Source: an uncultured Lachnospiraceae bacterium (GTDB taxonomy: Bacteria; Bacillota; Clostridia; Lachnospirales; Lachnospiraceae). From it: a stretch of DNA of 56,904 nt. The DNA lies in assembly GCA_947625015.1 (NCBI GenBank), contig CANQMR010000022.1, positions 1 through 56,904 of the forward strand. Direction: 5' to 3'. A program made the translations under genes and the position numbers. Position 1 is the stretch's first letter. The number at the start of each line of letters is the position of its first letter. This document shows, in pieces, positions 7,641 to 16,124 of the stretch. Under the pieces are notes generated by a model. That model was not told the origin of the DNA and made no database searches. It saw nothing but the letters and a program-made list of their open reading frames with translations.

Positions 7641-8375
7641 CTATCCCTCCGAAATATATTCCATATATGCTTTCCTGAAATCAGGATATTTACGCTTTGA
7701 GAGCAGCGGCTTGTCGCCGTTCGCCATTGTCACCTCCGACCTGTTATACGCTTCCACATGGGAGAGATTAATCAAATATCCCTTATGGATGCGGTAAAAC
7801 TGTCCCGCAAGCTGCTTCTCCAATTCCCCGATTTTTGCGTAATATTCCACCTTTTCCGCTTTCAGGGTAAGAATGACTTTGTGGCCATGGCTTTCCAGAT
7901 AATAAATGTCATCAAACGGTATGACTCTTTTTTCGCCTCCCTGCGGCACGATCAACGCCTGTCTGTCAGGCGCTTCTTTTTGCTTTTCCCGTTCCGCCGC
8001 AAGCTGCCTGACGGCACGCGCAAAGACCTGTGAGAATTTTTCTTCATTGATCGGCTTTAACAGGTATTGAAACGCCCCGACATCAAAGGCGTCATACACA
8101 TACTTTTCATATCCCGTCACAAAAATAATAACAGGCTGCCTCAAAAGCTTCCTGCTGCGGAGCTGTCCTGCAAGCCACATACCGCTTTTATCTTCATTCC
8201 CACTTGATTTCATCTCTATATCCAGAAACAACAGGTTATGTGCCGCGCCCGCTGATAAATATTCATCAGCGGAAGCATACTCTGTAATCTGGCACTCTGT
8301 TCCCTGCTTCCTAATCAAACTGCAAATATATGTCCGGATGTTCTTTTCGTCATCGCAGACCGCAACATCAATCAT
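7641..8375 (-). CDS. LytTR-type response regulator (AgrA/VirR-like)
   Basis: A 244-residue regulator. The N-terminal receiver shows the acidic pair Asp8-Asp9, the phosphoacceptor in LLFLDIEMK (Asp52), the FVTGYEKYVYDAF segment and the conserved Lys of LLKPINEEKF. The C-terminal LytTR DNA-binding domain covers about residues 145-240 (IYYLESHGHKVIL, FYRIHKGYLINLSHV). LytTR proteins bind pairs of 9-bp direct repeats, and such a pair lies directly upstream of this gene (8442-8471). This supports positive autoregulation. It partners with the GHKL kinase encoded immediately downstream. The regulon probably includes the family A, B, C and FliD-like genes in the same direction. Confidence 0.93.
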   Translation of the reverse strand: MIDVAVCDDEKNIRTYICSLIRKQGTECQITEYASADEYLSAGAAHNLLFLDIEMKSSGNEDKSGMWLAGQLRSRKLLRQPVIIFVTGYEKYVYDAFDVGAFQYLLKPINEEKFSQVFARAVRQLAAEREKQKEAPDRQALIVPQGGEKRVIPFDDIYYLESHGHKVILTLKAEKVEYYAKIGELEKQLAGQFYRIHKGYLINLSHVEAYNRSEVTMANGDKPLLSKRKYPDFRKAYMEYISEG

Positions 8376-8441
8376 ACCTTACCTTCTTTCTGCTTTTGTT
8401 TTATATATCGGGGAAATTTGGCTTATTTTTGACAGGGATTA

Positions 8442-8471
8442 CGCAACTGGACATTTTTATAGCGCAACTGA
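8442..8471 (-). promoter_or_regulatory. LytTR operator: two 9-bp direct repeats, 21-bp period
   Basis: On the minus strand TCAGTTGCG (8463-8471) and CCAGTTGCG (8442-8450) are direct repeats separated by exactly 12 bp. That is the known geometry of AgrA/VirR/ComE-type sites, and GTT stands at the conserved positions. The pair lies 67 bp upstream of the response regulator start. A TATATA box at 8402-8407 could be the -10. No good -35 is present, as is common at activator-dependent LytTR promoters. Confidence 0.8.
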
Positions 8472-8504
8472 ACATACTTCATTATTTTGTTGTGAAAATT
8501 TCAA

Positions 8505-8541
8505 ACAAAAAAATAAAGCCCCCTGCCGGATTGCAGGAGGC
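8505..8541 (-). terminator. Rho-independent terminator of pgi
   Basis: On the minus strand GCCTCCTGC and GCAGGGGGC pair over 9 bp, and a TTTATTTTTTT run follows. It lies 19 bases after the pgi stop. It insulates pgi from the two-component gene cluster. Confidence 0.9.
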
Positions 8542-8559
8542 CTATTCATCCATTCTTCT

Positions 8560-9921
8560 TTACTGCTTATTCATTCTGGCTAACAATTCTTTTCTCTGTT
8601 CCTCGTAGCCCGGCTTACCAAGCAGTGCAAACATATTCTTCTTGTAGCTTTCCACACCCGGCTGGTTAAACGGATTAACGCCTAATACATAGCCGGACAC
8701 GCCGCAGGCAAACTCGAAGAAATAGAACAGCTCGCCTAAGTTAAACTCGCTCATATACGGAAGGGTAATCATCAGGTTCGGAATCTCGCCGTCCACATGG
8801 GCAAGCACTGTGCCGTTCATGGCCTGCTTGTTGATGTAGTCCACCGTCCGGCCTGCTAAATAATTAAGGCCGTCTAAATCGTCATCCTCCTGCTCCATAA
8901 TAATCTTCCGTCTCGGAGAACCGATATTAACTACAGTCTCGATATGGTTCTTGGTTCCGTCCTGGATAAACTGTCCTAAAGAATGTAAATCCGTAGTAAA
9001 GTCGCAGGCTGTTGGGTAAATTCCCTTGCCGTCCTTACCCTCTGACTCGCCAAAGAGCTGTTTCCACCACTCACCGATATAGTGAACGGACGGTGTATAG
9101 TTGGCAAGAATCTCCATGGTCTTGCCCTTCTCCCTTAAAATGTTTCTAAGCGCCGCATACTGTAAGGCGTCATTGTGTTCAAAATCCGCCTCTAAGCACA
9201 TCTGCCGCGCCGTAGCTGCGCCTACCATTAACTGCTTGATGTCCGCGCCGCTGACTGCTATCGGCAGCAGACCTACCGCAGTGAGAACAGAGAAGCGTCC
9301 TCCCACATCATCCGGCACGACAAAGGTCTCATAACCCTCCTCGTCGGCCAGCTTCTTAAGCGCGCCCTTCTCCTTATCGGTTGTTGCATAGATTCTCTTA
9401 GCCGCTTCCTTCTGCCCATACTTCTCCACCAAAAGCTTCTTGAAAATACGGAACGCAATTGCCGGCTCCGTTGTGGTTCCGGACTTGGAGATAATATTGA
9501 TAGAAAAATCCCTGTCTCCCACAACCTCTAACAAATGCTCCAGATAGGTAGAACTGATATTATTACCACAGAAGTAAATCTCAGGAGTACCCTTTCTCAT
9601 ATCCTTATCAATCACATTATAAAAGGTATGACGCAATGCCTCAATAGCGGCTCTTGCTCCCAGGTAAGAACCGCCGATTCCGATTACAATCAGAATATCC
9701 GAATCTCCCTGAATCTTCTTTGCCGCCGCCTTTATTCTTGAAAACTCTTCCTTATCATAATTCACAGGAAGGTCAATCCACCCAAGAAAATCATTCCCCT
9801 CACCGGTTCTGTCCAGCAAAGTCTTTTTTGCATCCAATACTCTCTCCTTCATGGCCGCAATATCTTCTTCTGACACCATGAACATCGCATTGCTATAGTC
9901 AAAACTAATACTCTCTGCCAT
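8560..9921 (-). CDS. pgi: Glucose-6-phosphate isomerase
   Basis: Interconverts glucose 6-phosphate and fructose 6-phosphate in the cytoplasm, an early step of glycolysis and gluconeogenesis. The 453-residue length fits the short Firmicute form. The family signature [16 protein letters not shown] is present, as are the sugar-phosphate site [15 protein letters not shown] and [11 protein letters not shown] near the N-terminus. The start [11 protein letters not shown] is chosen because AAAGGAGA lies just before it; a 21-codon upstream extension lacks a ribosome site and is AT-rich leader. The gene stands alone, between its own terminator and the divergent-free gap behind pdaA. Confidence 0.96.
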   Translation of the reverse strand: MAESISFDYSNAMFMVSEEDIAAMKERVLDAKKTLLDRTGEGNDFLGWIDLPVNYDKEEFSRIKAAAKKIQGDSDILIVIGIGGSYLGARAAIEALRHTFYNVIDKDMRKGTPEIYFCGNNISSTYLEHLLEVVGDRDFSINIISKSGTTTEPAIAFRIFKKLLVEKYGQKEAAKRIYATTDKEKGALKKLADEEGYETFVVPDDVGGRFSVLTAVGLLPIAVSGADIKQLMVGAATARQMCLEADFEHNDALQYAALRNILREKGKTMEILANYTPSVHYIGEWWKQLFGESEGKDGKGIYPTACDFTTDLHSLGQFIQDGTKNHIETVVNIGSPRRKIIMEQEDDDLDGLNYLAGRTVDYINKQAMNGTVLAHVDGEIPNLMITLPYMSEFNLGELFYFFEFACGVSGYVLGVNPFNQPGVESYKKNMFALLGKPGYEEQRKELLARMNKQ

Positions 9922-10008
9922 ACTTCCGCTCTCCTTTGTTATGATATTTATCAATCTTTTATATTTTATCAAAATCATTATCAAATAGCAATATTTTCAA
10001 AAAATATT

Positions 10009-10929
10009 TTACCTGATATTTTGTAATTCATAAAGGCTGCCAAATTCATAGCCTTCCGCCTTCAAATTCTCAATCACCTGCTTTAAGGCGTCATGGTTTG
10101 CTAAAGATACATTATGCATGAGGGGAATCGCCCCGGGATGGTGATATTTGGCAAAATGTTCCACCACATGGGAGCTGGTGGGCTGATTGTTCACATCATA
10201 GTCTAAATACGCCATGGACCAGAAAATGGTGGTATATCCCAAATCCTTTGCCATCTGCAAGGTCCGTTCACTGTACTCCCCCTTAGGCGGCCGGAAAAAC
10301 AAATCCATTTCATAGCCCGTCGCCTCCTTCATATACTGCTCACAGGTAAGCAGCTCCTCCCTTTGCTGCGCTATGGTCTTTTCCGGCATACAGGGATGTG
10401 TTACCGTATGGTTGCACACCAGATGTCCCTCCTCTTTCATCCGCTTCGTAAGCTCCACATTATCCCGGATAAAGGTCTGGGTGACAAAAAAAGCAGCGGT
10501 CACCTTTTCCTCCTTTAAGATGTCCAAGATGTCCGCCGTATATCCATTCTCGTATCCGCAGTCAAATGTAATATATATTCTTTTTTCCTCCACAGGCACC
10601 GTATAATATGCCTGATATGGCGTAATGTCAAAATCCTCCTGACAGCCGGATTTTTCGTGGGCGTCGTTGCGCTTAAACCACCAGCTATATAAGGTATTGC
10701 TTATGCTGTCATAATTGGTATTGTCCACAATCACCCGTTCCTTTTTCTCCGGTTCTTTCTCCTCCGTATCTGTTCCCACGCTAGAACCCTGCTCCTGCCC
10801 GACAGCTTTCCCCTGTTCCGTTTTCCGGCTATTGTCTCCCTTTCCCAATAAACACCATATAAGAAACACAAGGATTGCCGCTGCAATCAGGACAGTGAAA
10901 ATGATGCCCTTCTTATTTTCCTGTTTCAA
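10009..10929 (-). CDS. pdaA: PdaA-type polysaccharide (muramic acid) deacetylase
   Basis: A membrane-anchored peptidoglycan deacetylase of 306 residues. An N-terminal transmembrane anchor (about residues 8-28) is followed by a charged linker and the NodB deacetylase fold. Motifs seen are TFDCGYENG (catalytic Asp and metal Asp), HTVTHP (metal His pair) and RPPKGEYSERT. The delta-lactam type, PdaA, works after the amidase CwlD to make muramic-delta-lactam in spore cortex; a CwlD-like gene lies at 40268. The start is a TTG at 10929 with GGGAGG six bases before it, and no ATG is available nearby. Fifteen bases separate it from the membrane protein gene upstream, so they are probably co-transcribed. 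A vegetative deacetylase is the alternative. Confidence 0.88.
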   Translation of the reverse strand: MKQENKKGIIFTVLIAAAILVFLIWCLLGKGDNSRKTEQGKAVGQEQGSSVGTDTEEKEPEKKERVIVDNTNYDSISNTLYSWWFKRNDAHEKSGCQEDFDITPYQAYYTVPVEEKRIYITFDCGYENGYTADILDILKEEKVTAAFFVTQTFIRDNVELTKRMKEEGHLVCNHTVTHPCMPEKTIAQQREELLTCEQYMKEATGYEMDLFFRPPKGEYSERTLQMAKDLGYTTIFWSMAYLDYDVNNQPTSSHVVEHFAKYHHPGAIPLMHNVSLANHDALKQVIENLKAEGYEFGSLYELQNIR

Positions 10930-10943
10930 AAACTTCCTCCCGG

Positions 10944-11801
10944 TTATGCAAGAAAGCTCTGTACAAATTCCTCTAACAGTTCAATCTCCGAATCTCCGGC
11001 AATACCCGCGCCCATTTCCTCCGCCGTCTGCTTTTCGCGGCTTGCGGCAATCTGCTTTTCTGTCTCCCTCTGGGGCTCCGCCTTTTCTCTGTCTTTTTTA
11101 TTGCTCTCCATCTCTCGCAAAAGCCGCCGCAGCATTTCCATATCCTCATCGGATTCCTTGGCGGCAGGCGCTTCGCTTTCCTTTTCTTCCTGTAAAATTG
11201 CCTTTTTCAGATCCGGATTTCTTGCCGCGCCCTCCATAAACGCGCTTTCCATCTCCTCGTCTAAAATCTTTACCTCGTCCTTGGTGCGGAGCAATCGGTT
11301 TGCCAGATAATTTTCCAGATAGTCTACCAGTTGAATCTGCATCTGCTGCTGCTTGCTTTTTACTCCAAATATATGAAAGAAAACAAACAAACATACCAAA
11401 ACCACGCCATAGGAAAACAGGATTTCTATCTGGGATGCCATGGGCGTATGTACCGTATAGCCGTAAAACGCTTCTGCGCCCGCTAACAGCGTTACCAGTC
11501 CCGCCGCTAAAAACGGCGCCTTCTCCCATGCCGCATAGGAAAATCCCATAAATTTTAATTTTAACAGATACTTGTCCACATAAGCGCCGGTATTCCTGAC
11601 CTGATACCCCATATCATAAATAGTCTCAAACTGGTTTTTCAGATTCAGCATAATCTTCTTTTTTGTGGTCTTCATATTAGCAGAGGCGCGCACATAGCCC
11701 TTCAGCGACAAGACCATCATTGCCTGCAACAGCAGGCTTACCAGACCAAACAACAGGATACTGCTCATACATTGGTGTTCCATGATAAATTCCGTAATCA
11801 T
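10944..11801 (-). CDS. Unknown membrane protein with long charged tail
   Basis: About 285 residues, not recognised. The start MITEFIMEHQ follows an AAGGAAG site; a longer reading frame upstream has none. Three hydrophobic segments are visible: residues 13-35, about 90-107 and about 120-145. A cytoplasmic tail of about 140 residues follows that is rich in Glu, Lys and Arg (MEMLRRLLREMESNKK) and likely forms coiled coil. Between helix 1 and helix 2 lies a basic amphipathic stretch (TTKKKIMLNLKNQFETIYD). It sits directly upstream of pdaA in the same direction, which hints at a role in the cell envelope or spore formation. Confidence 0.75.
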   Translation of the reverse strand: MITEFIMEHQCMSSILLFGLVSLLLQAMMVLSLKGYVRASANMKTTKKKIMLNLKNQFETIYDMGYQVRNTGAYVDKYLLKLKFMGFSYAAWEKAPFLAAGLVTLLAGAEAFYGYTVHTPMASQIEILFSYGVVLVCLFVFFHIFGVKSKQQQMQIQLVDYLENYLANRLLRTKDEVKILDEEMESAFMEGAARNPDLKKAILQEEKESEAPAAKESDEDMEMLRRLLREMESNKKDREKAEPQRETEKQIAASREKQTAEEMGAGIAGDSEIELLEEFVQSFLA

Positions 11802-12016
11802 AATTCTTCCTTCCCTACTTATCTTATTTTTCCACAAATGCAAAACTTCACAATTGTGGGACATGCTTATCCTGCTTTTTAGTTTACAAAGACTTATGCA
11901 TCAACTCAATACCACTTTACCGCAACTTTCCATCTATAAAATGAATAATTTACTAATTTTTGCCAAAAGCCTCTTTTGCTCGACAATTTTCTTACCGTCT
12001 CCCACATTCTCCTTTG

Positions 12017-12044
12017 TTGCAAATTACCTCTGCTATGATATAAT
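12017..12044 (+). promoter_or_regulatory. Promoter of the TSCPD gene
   Basis: TTGCAA (12017-12022), a 16-bp spacer and TATAAT (12039-12044) preceded by TGA, an extended -10. The -10 lies within the first copy of a 20-bp direct repeat. The repeat's second copy, 90 bp downstream, also carries TATAAT but lacks a matching -35. Confidence 0.65.
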
Positions 12045-12146
12045 AAGAGCACTTAATGAGCGCGAAGCGCGAATTTAGTGCGAGTAATATCTGGCACCTT
12101 AGCGAGCAAGGCGAGCTTAGTTGACAGATATAATAAGAGCACTTAA
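12037..12146 (+). repeat. 20-bp direct repeat bracketing a small GC-rich insert
   Basis: GATATAATAAGAGCACTTAA occurs exactly at 12037-12056 and 12127-12146. The 70 bp between them is much more GC-rich than its surroundings. It holds a GCGC-GAA-GCGC mini-hairpin (12059-12071) and the pair AGTAATATCTG (12083-12093) / GCTTAGTTGACAGA (12115-12128). A related pair occurs in the leader of the lipoprotein gene near 23187-23223. It looks like an inserted or tandemly duplicated small element in the 5' leader. Confidence 0.7.
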
Positions 12147-12174
12147 AAACAATCATTTAAGGGAGGATCGATTT

Positions 12175-12417
12175 ATGACATTTACGCCCCAGGGAGTCTG
12201 CTCCCAGAAAATTGATTTTGACATTGTAGACGGAAAGGTAACCCATGTGCAGTTTCTAGGCGGCTGCAACGGCAATACCCAGGGTGTTTCCCGGCTGGTA
12301 GAGGGCATGGAGGTACACGACGCCATTTCCCGGTTAGAGGGAATCCAATGCGGTTTCAAGGGAACCTCCTGTCCGGATCAGCTTGCCAAAGCGTTAAAAC
12401 AGGCGATTTCCCAGTAA
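12175..12417 (+). CDS. TSCPD-domain protein (TIGR03905-like)
   Basis: An 80-residue protein made of one TSCPD domain, a Cys-containing domain found alone or at the C-terminus of some ribonucleotide reductases. The naming tetrad is visible as TSCPDQLAKAL, and a second conserved Cys lies in GGCNGNTQG. The start MTFTPQGVCS has a GGGAGG site; an upstream in-frame ATG would place the N-terminus inside the repeat element. The function of the stand-alone form is not established, though the Cys residues suggest metal or redox chemistry. murG follows after 42 bp and may share the transcript. Confidence 0.88.
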   Translation: MTFTPQGVCSQKIDFDIVDGKVTHVQFLGGCNGNTQGVSRLVEGMEVHDAISRLEGIQCGFKGTSCPDQLAKALKQAISQ

Positions 12418-12459
12418 TGGAGACGCAATAACCAACCATGTTCAAAAAGGAGAAGACGC

Positions 12460-13524
12460 ATGAAGAAAATCGTACTTACCGGCGGGGGGACGGCAGGACA
12501 TGTTACCCCCAATATTGCCTTGCTGCCCCGGCTTAAGGAGGCGGATTTTGAAGTCCACTACATCGGTTCCTATGAGGGAATTGAAAAGAAACTCATTGAA
12601 GATATGGGGATTCCCTATTACGGTATATCCTCCGGCAAGCTGAGAAGATATTTTGACGTGAAGAATTTTTCCGACCCCTTCCGGGTGGTAAAAGGCTTCG
12701 GGGAAGCCAGCCGGATTCTGAAAAAAATCCAGCCGGACGTAGTATTTTCCAAAGGCGGTTTTGTGGCGGTTCCTGTAGTCCTCGCTGCGAAGAAGAACCA
12801 TATTCCGGCCATTATCCACGAATCCGACATGACGCCCGGACTGGCGAATAAGCTGTGTATTCCGGCAGCCTCCAAGGTCTGCTGCAATTTTAAGGAAACG
12901 TTTGAACTGCTGCCGGAGGGAAAAGCCGTTCTCACAGGAACGCCAATCCGGAAGGAGCTTTTTGAGGGAAGCCGGACCAAGGCGGCAGAGTTCTGCGGAC
13001 TTGACGCAGACAGACCGACCATATTAGTAATCGGCGGCAGCAGCGGAAGCGTTGTCATTAACAACATTGTGCGGGAGAGCCTTGACGATATCCTTAAGAA
13101 ATTCCAGCTCATTCATTTGTGCGGCAAGGGAAATTTAGACGAACGCCTGACGGGAAAGCCTGGTTATGTTCAGTTTGAATACATTTCAAAGGAGTTAAGG
13201 GATTTATTTGCCCTGTCCGATTTAGTCGTTTCCAGAGCCGGAGCCAACGCCATCTGCGAGCTTTTGGCCCTTAAGAAACCGAATATTTTAATCCCCTTAT
13301 CCAGGGCGGCCAGCCGGGGCGACCAGATTTTAAACGCCAAGTCCTTTAAGAAGAACGGCTTCAGCTATGTGATTGAGGAGGAAGAATTAAGCACCGCCTC
13401 CCTGTTGAACGCCATCCGGGATGTATCCGCCCACAAGGAGGAATACATAAAGGCCATGGAGGACAGCGAGATGTCCGATTCCATCGGAACCATTATGAAC
13501 CTGATTTTAGAATTGGCCGGCTGA
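12460..13524 (+). CDS. murG: MurG glycosyltransferase (lipid II synthesis)
   Basis: Transfers N-acetylglucosamine from UDP-GlcNAc to lipid I, giving lipid II on the inner face of the membrane. It is 354 residues long, normal for the family. The N-terminal G-rich loop GGGTAGHVTPN and a second glycine-rich loop GGSSGSVVINN are visible. The UDP-GlcNAc site SRAGANAICELLALKKPNILIPL lies in the C-terminal domain. A strong AAAAAGGAG site precedes the ATG. It is separated here from the mur/division cluster and stands behind a TSCPD gene, which is common in Clostridia where a second MurG-like copy can exist. The other copy, if any, is outside the window. Confidence 0.93.
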   Translation: MKKIVLTGGGTAGHVTPNIALLPRLKEADFEVHYIGSYEGIEKKLIEDMGIPYYGISSGKLRRYFDVKNFSDPFRVVKGFGEASRILKKIQPDVVFSKGGFVAVPVVLAAKKNHIPAIIHESDMTPGLANKLCIPAASKVCCNFKETFELLPEGKAVLTGTPIRKELFEGSRTKAAEFCGLDADRPTILVIGGSSGSVVINNIVRESLDDILKKFQLIHLCGKGNLDERLTGKPGYVQFEYISKELRDLFALSDLVVSRAGANAICELLALKKPNILIPLSRAASRGDQILNAKSFKKNGFSYVIEEEELSTASLLNAIRDVSAHKEEYIKAMEDSEMSDSIGTIMNLILELAG

Positions 13525-13550
13525 TTTAACTTAGCATACAATGCAGACAA

Positions 13551-13601
13551 ACAAAAATATGCCCCATATGCGAAATGCGAAAGCATCTCGCCATGGGGCA
13601 T
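13551..13601 (-). terminator. Terminator between murG and the convergent membrane protein gene
   Basis: ATGCCCCAT (13559-13567) pairs with ATGGGGCAT (13593-13601), with a smaller GC-rich pairing inside. On the minus strand ATTTTTGTTT follows, so it mainly ends the gene at 13619-14137. It may also end murG from the other side. Confidence 0.85.
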
Positions 13602-13618
13602 AATTCATTGCACAGATA

Positions 13619-14137
13619 TTACTTCTCTTCCTGCATACCGGAATACATCTGCGTCAGAATATCTAATTTAATCTTATCATTCTGCTCTACATGCGTACCG
13701 TCCTTAATATTCATTAATTTACCGTCCACATATGGCAGTATGTCTACGCTCTTCTTACCGGTAATCTTAAATTCAAACTTAACCGTAGCGCTGGTAGACA
13801 ACATTCCACCGTAATCCTGCCAATCCTTTAAGTTAATGCTCACTCCCCGGCCATAAAAGATGACATATTCTATTCCCGGTTCTGCTTCTCTGGTCTCGTA
13901 AACCCAGCAGGGGTTCTTCGTTTTGCTCTCTAAAATTGTCTTATATGTTGCATTTCCCAAATCTTTATCCGTAAGCGCCTGTACCTGGCTAATCATAGAT
14001 TTAGCCTCGCTGTCTATTACAGGCTGCACTATGGATTTAACAACGCTTTTCGGATATTCCGGCAGAAGCATGTATACACCTGCACATACGGCAGCTAAAA
14101 TAACAATCCACACTAATACTTTAACAAAACCCTTCAT
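13619..14137 (-). CDS. Unknown single-pass membrane protein
   Basis: A 172-residue protein with an N-terminal signal anchor (residues 5-25, VKVLVWIVILAAVCAGVYML) and an extracellular domain rich in beta strands (WVYETREAEPGIEYVIFYGRGVSINLKDW). It is not recognised. A GGAGGA site precedes the ATG. It stands alone, between its terminator and the HD hydrolase gene. The acidic outer domain without cysteine pairs suggests an envelope protein; nothing more can be said. Confidence 0.75.
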   Translation of the reverse strand: MKGFVKVLVWIVILAAVCAGVYMLLPEYPKSVVKSIVQPVIDSEAKSMISQVQALTDKDLGNATYKTILESKTKNPCWVYETREAEPGIEYVIFYGRGVSINLKDWQDYGGMLSTSATVKFEFKITGKKSVDILPYVDGKLMNIKDGTHVEQNDKIKLDILTQMYSGMQEEK

Positions 14138-14202
14138 TTTTCATTCCTCCTATTTGCATTATTATTTTAGATTATAAATATGAATAGTATTACTGGTATA
14201 TG

Positions 14203-14793
14203 CTAGAACAGTTCCTTTTCCAGCTGAAAAATAAATTCTTCCAAAAGCTTCATTCTCCGGCTGTATTCCATTCTGGCCGCATCGGTCTTACATCTCCGAA
14301 TCTTAGGCTTATTCCCCCGAAAATAATTCTTAATCCGGTAATATGCCTTCTTGTAATTGGCGTCCTCCTCGCAGGCAGTCGCCATGGAATCCCAGAGAAC
14401 ACTGACCGTTCCCACCTCATCTAATAAATCCGCATCCATGACTACCTGACACTCGATGGATAAATCCGCCTCCGTATCCTTATCATCATGAATCCGTATA
14501 ATCTCGCCAATACGGGCAATCTTTTCCGGCTCCACGCCAATGCTGTCTAAATATTCCACAGCAATCTCAGCGCCGACTTCACCATGCTCTCTGCCCTCCT
14601 GCCAGCCAACATCATGCAGTAAGGCAGCCAAAGCAATAATATCCAGATCTCCGCCCACCTTAGCCTGTAGCTTAATGGCCCAGCGGTATACCCGCATGGT
14701 ATGCTCAAACCGGTCCCGAAACGGATAATTCGGCGGTCTGCCGTTATCTGAAATTTGCTTTTTTACAAATTCAATAACATTTGCATAGTTCAT
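14203..14793 (-). CDS. HD-domain phosphohydrolase
   Basis: A cytoplasmic metal-dependent phosphohydrolase of 196 residues. The HD pattern is complete: His in RFEHTMRVYRW, the His-Asp pair in LLHDVGW, a later His in REHGEVG, and the Asp in MDADLLDEVG. This resembles small YfbR/YedJ-like HD hydrolases acting on nucleotides. The start MNYANV is taken because GGGAGC lies nine bases before it. The gene follows the SRP RNA in the same direction. The substrate is unknown. Confidence 0.85.
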   Translation of the reverse strand: MNYANVIEFVKKQISDNGRPPNYPFRDRFEHTMRVYRWAIKLQAKVGGDLDIIALAALLHDVGWQEGREHGEVGAEIAVEYLDSIGVEPEKIARIGEIIRIHDDKDTEADLSIECQVVMDADLLDEVGTVSVLWDSMATACEEDANYKKAYYRIKNYFRGNKPKIRRCKTDAARMEYSRRMKLLEEFIFQLEKELF

Positions 14794-14828
14794 GCTTTCT
14801 GCTCCCTTTCTCATATGATATCTATAAA

Positions 14829-15094
14829 ATCCATGCAGTCTGCTTTGTGCATCCCCACCAACCGGTTACCATGGCAGTTAGCTCGGCCCAGGCGCCCTCG
14901 CGGCACATGAAAGCTCCTACTTAGTGCTGCTTCGTTCCCGACCTGACACGGTTCATAGGTATCCATTGCGCGAGACCCAAACGTCAACACCACTTACCAT
15001 GGCCCGCACTAATGGCAATACCCGAGGCAGACCAACACCCCTGCTATAGCGGATTGCAGGTGCAGGGTACCGCTACCACCCCGGCTGCATGGAA
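14829..15094 (-). ncRNA. ffs: Signal recognition particle RNA, large (Bacillus) type
   Basis: The RNA core of SRP, which binds Ffh and targets nascent membrane proteins. The conserved apical domain is visible on the minus strand as GTCAGGTCGGGAACGAAGCA, followed by GCACTAAG. The outermost helix is formed by TCCATGCAG (5' end, near 15086-15094) and CTGCATGGA (3' end, near 14830-14838). That gives a molecule of about 266 nt, the size of the Bacillus/Clostridium type with an Alu domain. The 5' end could lie up to 15 nt further out, before processing. A strong promoter lies just upstream. Confidence 0.93.
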
Positions 15095-15116
15095 AAATAA
15101 ACGATTTATAACGGTT

Positions 15117-15145
15117 AGTATACATAATTTTTCGTATTCTGTCAA
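15117..15145 (-). promoter_or_regulatory. Strong promoter of the SRP RNA
   Basis: On the minus strand TTGACA (15140-15145), a 17-bp spacer and TATACT (15117-15122). The predicted transcript start is near 15109. Confidence 0.85.
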
Positions 15146-15188
15146 CCGGCGGCGAAGCTCTCCCGCTCCTTTTTTTATTGAAAACAGC

Positions 15189-16040
15189 CTATAAATCCTT
15201 AAGGATTTCCCGCAGAATACGCTCTGCCTCCCCGTCGTCATAATCCTTATTGCATTTCTGGGCGTCTAAGCACTTATCCTTAATCTTAATCGGCAATGCA
15301 TACCGCATTAAATCCTCAAATTTATCGTCCGCTTCCTCCACCTTAAAATGCTCCACATCATCCATTATCTGCAAAAGTTTGGTATTTAATTCTCCCAGGC
15401 TGATTGGCAGCAACTTAGATTCCGAACTTTCCATATTCTTCTGGTCAATCATTTGCAGGATTCGTTCCACCATCCGCTGGGCGATCTCATATTCCCCATC
15501 CTTCATCTTTGCCCGGACAGCCTGAAGCCGTTTGGTTATATCCGTATCTAACTGATAATTCAACGCCTCGTCTGTTTTATTATATGCCAGCTTATTATTT
15601 CCATTCTTAACGCAGTTTACAATATCCTCAAGCCGCTGATAAAGCTCCTTTTCTTCCATGGGCAGCGCGCCCCTCCGCTTTAAGGCGCTCTCAATCCGGC
15701 GGCGCAGATCCTCACCGTCAAAGGGCTTCACAATATAATCCATAATTCCCAGCTTGGTTCCCTCTATGACCGTTGCCCTGTCATGCTTTGCCGTCAGCAT
15801 AATGACCGGAACCGTAATCCCGTTTTCATGCTCCCTGATCTGCTTTAAGGTCTCGATTCCATCCATTACCGGCATCTGGATATCCAAAAGAATCAGGTCC
15901 ACCTTTTCCTGATATATCAGCTTAAGCGCCCTTCTTCCGGAATTAACCGGTATCACCTCATACTCATTTTTCAACTCCTGTTCAATGGTGGCAAGATTTA
16001 CTACATTGTCGTCTATTGCCAGAATCTTCATCTTTCCCAT
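15189..16040 (-). CDS. Receiver protein with tandem helical modules
   Basis: A 283-residue response regulator without a DNA-binding domain. Residues 1-122 are a receiver (Asp10, Asp11, phosphoacceptor Asp53 in LILLDIQMP, Thr83, Lys105 in VKPFD). The rest consists of two related helical modules of about 65 residues, at about 131-198 and 214-283. Each ends in a D-[GD]-x-[EA]-rich turn and an [AE]xR-hydrophobic helix (KDGEYEIAQRMVERIL and YDDGEAERILREIL). A third copy forms the C-terminus of the hybrid kinase encoded just upstream (VEHF, EDDEAEDLLRELL). The pair is therefore likely to work together, perhaps by a module-module contact in a phosphorelay. The output is unknown. Confidence 0.85.
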   Translation of the reverse strand: MGKMKILAIDDNVVNLATIEQELKNEYEVIPVNSGRRALKLIYQEKVDLILLDIQMPVMDGIETLKQIREHENGITVPVIMLTAKHDRATVIEGTKLGIMDYIVKPFDGEDLRRRIESALKRRGALPMEEKELYQRLEDIVNCVKNGNNKLAYNKTDEALNYQLDTDITKRLQAVRAKMKDGEYEIAQRMVERILQMIDQKNMESSESKLLPISLGELNTKLLQIMDDVEHFKVEEADDKFEDLMRYALPIKIKDKCLDAQKCNKDYDDGEAERILREILKDL

Positions 16041-16124
16041 TGTGTTTCTCCTTCCTGTTTACCGTAATATTCTATGTATGCAGTAAATATTTATTTTCAA
16101 CCTCTCATACTATGCCTGCGTCAG

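Noticed and set aside
8376-8559. An AgrD-like signal peptide gene near the GHKL/LytTR pair
   Set aside because: No short frame with a ribosome site and Cys or Ser ring residue was seen in the gap; an AgrB gene is also absent.
14811-14993. Small open frame in the SRP RNA region
   Set aside because: It lies in the conserved SRP RNA on the same strand and has no ribosome site.
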